NCBI GenBank assembly: GCA_017959135.1
Contig: JAGDBH010000255.1
Span: 1 to 5,813, forward strand
Length of the DNA: 5,813 nt
Reading direction: 5' to 3'
Origin: Succinivibrio sp.
GTDB taxonomy: Bacteria; Pseudomonadota; Gammaproteobacteria; Enterobacterales; Succinivibrionaceae
Shown here: piece by piece, positions 5,607 through 5,813 of the stretch
How positions within the stretch are numbered: the stretch's first letter is position 1
Layout: each line of letters starts with the position of its first letter
Translations under genes and position numbers: made by a program
The notes under the pieces: generated by a model
The model's input: the letters and a program-made list of their open reading frames with translations, nothing else
What the model was told of the DNA's origin: nothing
Databases searched by the model: none

Positions 5607-5630
5607 GCTGCTGTAGAGGACTACAGCAGT
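5607..5630. terminator. Perfect hairpin between convergent genes
   Basis: CTGCTGTAG (5608-5616) and CTACAGCAG (5621-5629) form a perfect 9-bp stem with the loop AGGA, plus a possible G-U pair outside. It lies eight bases after the methyltransferase stop. Neither side has a real T-run (TCATTCATTCT on the right), so termination would be weak or factor-assisted. It probably serves both converging genes. Confidence 0.55.
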
Positions 5631-5694
5631 CATTCATTCTGCATTACTCGATGGAGGTGTTGTCTTCAGTCAGGGTAATGCTTTCTGTTCTGCT

Positions 5695-5813
5695 CTAGTT
5701 ATTGCGCAGAATTTCAAAAGAGAGTGTTTTTCCGGGCTTTGATTGTGAAATCAGATCGATAAGCTGACGGACATCCTCAATCTCAACGCCATCAACCTTC
5801 CTGATGATATCAC
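5695..5813 (-). CDS. 3' end of an HtrA/Deg-family serine protease (PDZ domain), partial
   Basis: The last 38 codons of a gene entering from the right edge are visible, beginning GDIIRKVDGVEIEDVRQL and ending SFEILRNN before a TAG at 5697-5695. This is the C-terminal half of a PDZ domain as in periplasmic DegP/DegQ/DegS-type proteases, which degrade misfolded envelope proteins. Here GDII-x-VDG is the classic start of this half, and the KPGKTLSFEILR strand aligns with KPAIIALQIVR of DegQ. The catalytic domain is outside the window, so the exact member cannot be named. The domain stops before its last strand. The sequence beyond the TAG continues in frame for 16 codons as a plausible missing strand (SRTESITLTEDNTSIE, then TAA at 5646-5644). 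The gene may therefore carry a nonsense change or read-through stop. Confidence 0.8.
   Translation of the reverse strand, partial: DIIRKVDGVEIEDVRQLIDLISQSKPGKTLSFEILRNN

Noticed and set aside
5641..5681. GCATTAC/GTAATGC inverted repeat as a Deg protease terminator
   Set aside because: The arms are only 7 bp with a 27-base loop and no T-run, and they overlap the probable original coding end of the protease.
5600..5697. Open frame continuing past the methyltransferase TAG
   Set aside because: It runs about 32 codons antisense to the Deg protease end and through the hairpin, with no resemblance to methyltransferase C-termini. The TAG is taken as the true stop.
1..5813. CRISPR array, tRNA, rRNA, insertion sequence or prophage
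   Set aside because: No regularly spaced long repeats, cloverleaf with CCA end, rRNA-like sequence, transposase frame or terminal inverted repeats with target duplications were found.

Overview
The window looks like chromosomal DNA from an AT-rich, probably anaerobic or microaerophilic gammaproteobacterium. A Succinivibrionaceae-like (Aeromonadales) gut or rumen bacterium is my best guess. This rests on the iron-type superoxide dismutase, the HtrA/Deg protease end that aligns with enterobacterial DegQ/DegP, the AGA/CTT-rich codon use and the very AT-rich spacers. The family assignment is an inference.

Layout, left to right. (1) At 1-85 (-) there is a plausible 5' end of an unrecognised gene running off the left edge. 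(2) A long AT-rich spacer (86-545) holds dyads and possible control sites. (3) sodB (546-1124, +) encodes an Fe superoxide dismutase and is followed by a large imperfect hairpin. (4) The 1189-1566 spacer has no convincing protein gene. It does contain a run of short stem-loops ending in a strong rho-independent terminator with no gene upstream of it, so it is a candidate small RNA; a perfect DnaA-box match follows. (5) metY (1620-2951, -) encodes O-acetylhomoserine sulfhydrylase. It has its own terminator and a well-formed promoter. Its ~145-nt leader carries an 11-codon ORF with a strong ribosome binding site, ending Asn-Cys-Arg-Met-stop, and a perfect 11-bp inverted repeat whose distal arm abuts the metY ribosome binding site. 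(6) A divergent intergenic region leads to a 722-residue N6-adenine DNA methyltransferase (3431-5599, +) with two helix-turn-helix-like segments at its N-terminus and no restriction gene in view. A 26-codon frame with a strong ribosome binding site but no standard start codon ends 2 bases before it. (7) Convergent to it, after a hairpin, is the 3' end of an HtrA/Deg-type protease (5695-5813, -). Its last PDZ strand appears to lie beyond an in-frame TAG stop.

The genes are all single transcription units and do not form one pathway: oxidative-stress defence, sulfur amino-acid synthesis, DNA methylation and envelope proteolysis. The best candidates for something undescribed are the metY leader (possible Cys/Met-responsive attenuation of translation), the helix-turn-helix/methyltransferase fusion as a solitary epigenetic regulator with an odd translational leader, and the candidate small RNA between sodB and metY.
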